Shown in pieces: positions 43,155-44,591 of a DNA stretch of 44,591 bases. The DNA is taken from contig JBFIXI010000029.1 of assembly GCA_041605955.1 (NCBI GenBank), positions 1 to 44,591 of the forward strand, in the 5' to 3' direction. The notes beneath the pieces were generated by a model. That model worked only from the letters and a program-made list of their open reading frames with translations. It was not told where the DNA came from and ran no database searches. The translations under genes and the position numbers were made by a program. The stretch's first letter is position 1. Every line of letters starts with the position of its first letter. Origin of the DNA: JAHEJX01 sp041605955 (GTDB lineage: Bacteria; Actinomycetota; Acidimicrobiia; Spongiisociales; UBA5794).

Positions 43155-44138
43155 TCACGCTTTGCGGCGATCGAGCAGGGGGTGGCGCCACCTGAACTTC
43201 ACGTAACCGTCGAGCGCAGCCGGAATGCCCTCCAAAACGGTGGGGAGAGCGGGTTTGATGCCAAGCGCTTCCCACAGCAGCCCAGGTTTGACGGGCAGGT
43301 CGAGATTGAATCCCACCACGGTGTCTCGCGTATACAGGGTCGGTCGGGATCGGCCCGACAGGACGGGTTCGAGCACCGACGCTCCCACTATGCCGATCCA
43401 CGGCGGCAGGGTCACCAACCGATAGCCCGGATAGAACATGTTGACGATGTCGAAATACTCGCGCCAAGTGACGATCCGATCGTCGGCGACCGCCGAGGTA
43501 CCTGTCCAGCGGTTGGCGCCGATTGCGACCAGCAGACTGGCGGCATCGGCGACGTGTAGTTGCCCGCAACGGTTGGCCATCTGCCCGGGGAAGATCGCTA
43601 CTCCGCGGCGGACCTGCTGGAACAGAATCGATTGAGGTCCGTAGACGTGGGGGAACCGAACGTTGGCGAGTCCCATGCCGCTGCCGGCAGCGATGTCGCC
43701 CAGCAGGGCCTCCGCGGCGAGTTTGGCGCGACCGTACGCCATGCGGGGATTGGCCGGTGTGGCGTCGTCCACCGGCTGGCTGCTCGAGTCGTAGACGAAG
43801 AGGCTGCTGGCGAATACGAAGTGCTCCACACCGGCGTCGGCGGCTGCCGCGCCGAGACGCCTCGAGCCATCGACGATGGAGGGCTTCAGCCGCGCGTACG
43901 TCTCGAAGCTCGCTCTTCCCCCGAGGTGGAATACCGTGTCGACGCCGCGAACCGCCCGCTCCAGGGATGTCGTGCTCTCCAGGTCGCCCTGAATCAACTC
44001 CACGTCGAGTGGTGCCAACAGGGCGGCTCGATGGGGACGGCGGACCAGGACGCGCGGAGTGAGCCCGGCGGCGCAGAGCTGCCGGACCAGCTCCAGGCCG
44101 ATGAAGCCGGTGCCTCCGGTCACCAGGACCCGATTCAT
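43155..44138 (-). CDS. NAD-dependent epimerase/dehydratase (extended SDR)
   Basis: The protein has 327 residues from the ATG at 44138; a GTG directly before it would add one residue. The Rossmann motif is VTGGTGFIG, the cofactor region has GDLESTTSLERAVRGVDTVFHLGG, given here as GDLESTTSLERA and VDTVFHLGG. The catalytic motif is AYGRAKLAAE. The C-terminal third contains hydrophobic stretches (LVTLPPWIGIVGASVLEPV) like those of 3-beta-hydroxysteroid dehydrogenase-like SDRs, so a lipid or terpenoid substrate is possible. With the following SRPBCC gene it forms a two-gene unit. The upstream 44139-44306 stretch contains nothing I can name. Confidence 0.88.
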   Translation of the reverse strand: MNRVLVTGGTGFIGLELVRQLCAAGLTPRVLVRRPHRAALLAPLDVELIQGDLESTTSLERAVRGVDTVFHLGGRASFETYARLKPSIVDGSRRLGAAAADAGVEHFVFASSLFVYDSSSQPVDDATPANPRMAYGRAKLAAEALLGDIAAGSGMGLANVRFPHVYGPQSILFQQVRRGVAIFPGQMANRCGQLHVADAASLLVAIGANRWTGTSAVADDRIVTWREYFDIVNMFYPGYRLVTLPPWIGIVGASVLEPVLSGRSRPTLYTRDTVVGFNLDLPVKPGLLWEALGIKPALPTVLEGIPAALDGYVKFRWRHPLLDRRKA

Positions 44139-44306
44139 CACCGGTCCACCCGGCCGGCGGCTGCTTGCGGCCCGGGCTCGAGCCGGCGAGAAGCTTCAAC
44201 GTTCGGTTGGCGTGCGGCTGTCCACATGCAACAACTACGGAGTGGCTGCGAACGCTGGATCGAACGGCGCGTCTTGCATCCTGCCTCCTTCGCATGGCGG
44301 GCTCTG

Positions 44307-44483
44307 TCAGAGCAGCTTGACCTGTTTGTTGAAGGCCCGTCTCCGCAGGCGACGCCACCTGCGTCGAACTCGGGAACGGCCTCGGCGCGTCTCGGCGGCC
44401 GCGTAATCCTCCTTGAGCGCCGCCACCTGATCCTCGTACCAAGCCTGAAGGCGCTCTTCAGTGCTGAGGCCGTCGTCGATCAT
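44307..44483 (-). CDS. Small basic protein of 58 residues, uncertain
   Basis: The frame runs from an ATG inside a 14-bp repeat unit to a TGA at 44307. The N-terminal half is acidic and amphipathic (STEERLQAWYEDQVAALKED), and the C-terminal half is very rich in arginine (RRGRSRVRRRWRRLRRRAF) and ends FNKQVKLL. This could be a small nucleic-acid- or membrane-binding protein. There is no ribosome binding site outside the repeats. I do not recognise the family, and it may be non-coding. Confidence 0.45.
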   Translation of the reverse strand: MIDDGLSTEERLQAWYEDQVAALKEDYAAAETRRGRSRVRRRWRRLRRRAFNKQVKLL

Positions 44484-44591
44484 CGGGCGTCGATCATCGG
44501 GCGTCGATCATCGGGCGTCGATCATCGGGCGTCGATCATCGGGCGTCGATCATCGGGCGTCGATCATCGGGCGTCGATCATCGGGCGTCGA
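44478..44591 (+). repeat. 14-bp tandem array at right edge
   Basis: Eight perfect copies of GATCATCGGGCGTC run from 44478 to 44589 and continue beyond the window. On the minus strand each unit carries an ATG. Translation from any unit but the last stops after five codons in the next unit (ATG to TGA), whereas the last ATG opens the 58-residue frame. The true length of the array is unknown. Confidence 0.95.

Noticed and set aside
43021..44442. 473-codon minus-strand frame over the epimerase gene
   Set aside because: It is in another frame of a clear SDR gene with VTGGTGFIG and YxxxK motifs, and its Arg/Pro/Ser-rich product lacks any domain.
44478..44591. CRISPR array
   Set aside because: The units are directly adjacent 14-bp repeats with no spacers. 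The same holds for 24305-24372.
1..44591. tRNA, rRNA, riboswitch or transposase genes
   Set aside because: I looked through the intergenic stretches, all shorter than 300 bases, and saw no cloverleaf, conserved rRNA segment or transposase motif. A covariance-model search would be the decisive test.

Overview
The window is a 44.6 kb, G+C-rich bacterial segment with no rRNA, tRNA, CRISPR array or transposase that I could recognise. Gene content points to an actinobacterium, and the class Acidimicrobiia is my best guess. The supporting traits are a TIGR03667-type split-barrel (probably F420- or FMN-binding) protein, a DUF4132 giant protein, an MMPL transporter, type I multidomain lipid enzymes and many putative leaderless promoters. 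This placement is inference; a single marker gene or a contig-wide search would be needed to settle it.

Left part (1-12.6 kb): a truncated MMPL/RND exporter diverges from a pyruvate:ferredoxin oxidoreductase gene that is translationally coupled to a dihydroorotate-dehydrogenase-like flavoenzyme. These are followed by a DUF4349 lipoprotein on the minus strand, then a small membrane protein with an OmpR-type response regulator and a histidine kinase that lacks an extracellular domain. A dikinase-like PEP-utilising enzyme closes this part.

Middle (12.6-24.3 kb): a minus-strand run encodes a split-barrel oxidoreductase, a divergent PlsY-like protein, HupE/UreJ and a DUF6512 membrane protein. It is followed by an SDR epimerase and a hydrolase-OsmC fusion. 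Diverging from the fusion is a two-gene unit on the plus strand. It encodes a 135-residue protein whose C-terminus looks like ubiquitin/ThiS/MoaD and ends in Gly-Gly, followed six bases later by a 1599-residue HEAT/DUF5724/DUF4132 protein. I regard this pair as the most promising candidate for an undescribed system.

Right part (24.3-44.6 kb): a lipoprotein and 6-phosphogluconate dehydrogenase flank a 14-bp tandem array. A large minus-strand operon then encodes, in transcription order, an acyl-CoA dehydrogenase, a 2604-residue KS-AT-KS-ACP-KR-DH synthase, an 1842-residue single-chain biotin-dependent carboxylase and a phosphopantetheinyl transferase. Together these could supply malonyl units, activate the carrier domain, build an acyl chain and possibly introduce or remove unsaturation. 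The single carrier domain has Thr where the phosphopantetheinylated Ser is expected. Beyond lie a decayed aminoglycoside-phosphotransferase-family pseudogene, a SRPBCC protein, another SDR epimerase and a small basic ORF whose start codon lies inside a second 14-bp tandem array that runs off the window.

Several genes (MMPL exporter, PFOR, PPOX protein, SDR, ubiquitin-like protein, aminoglycoside-phosphotransferase pseudogene) have a TAGGCT-like or TANNNT-like -10 box 6-8 bases before the start codon, the pattern expected for leaderless mRNAs.
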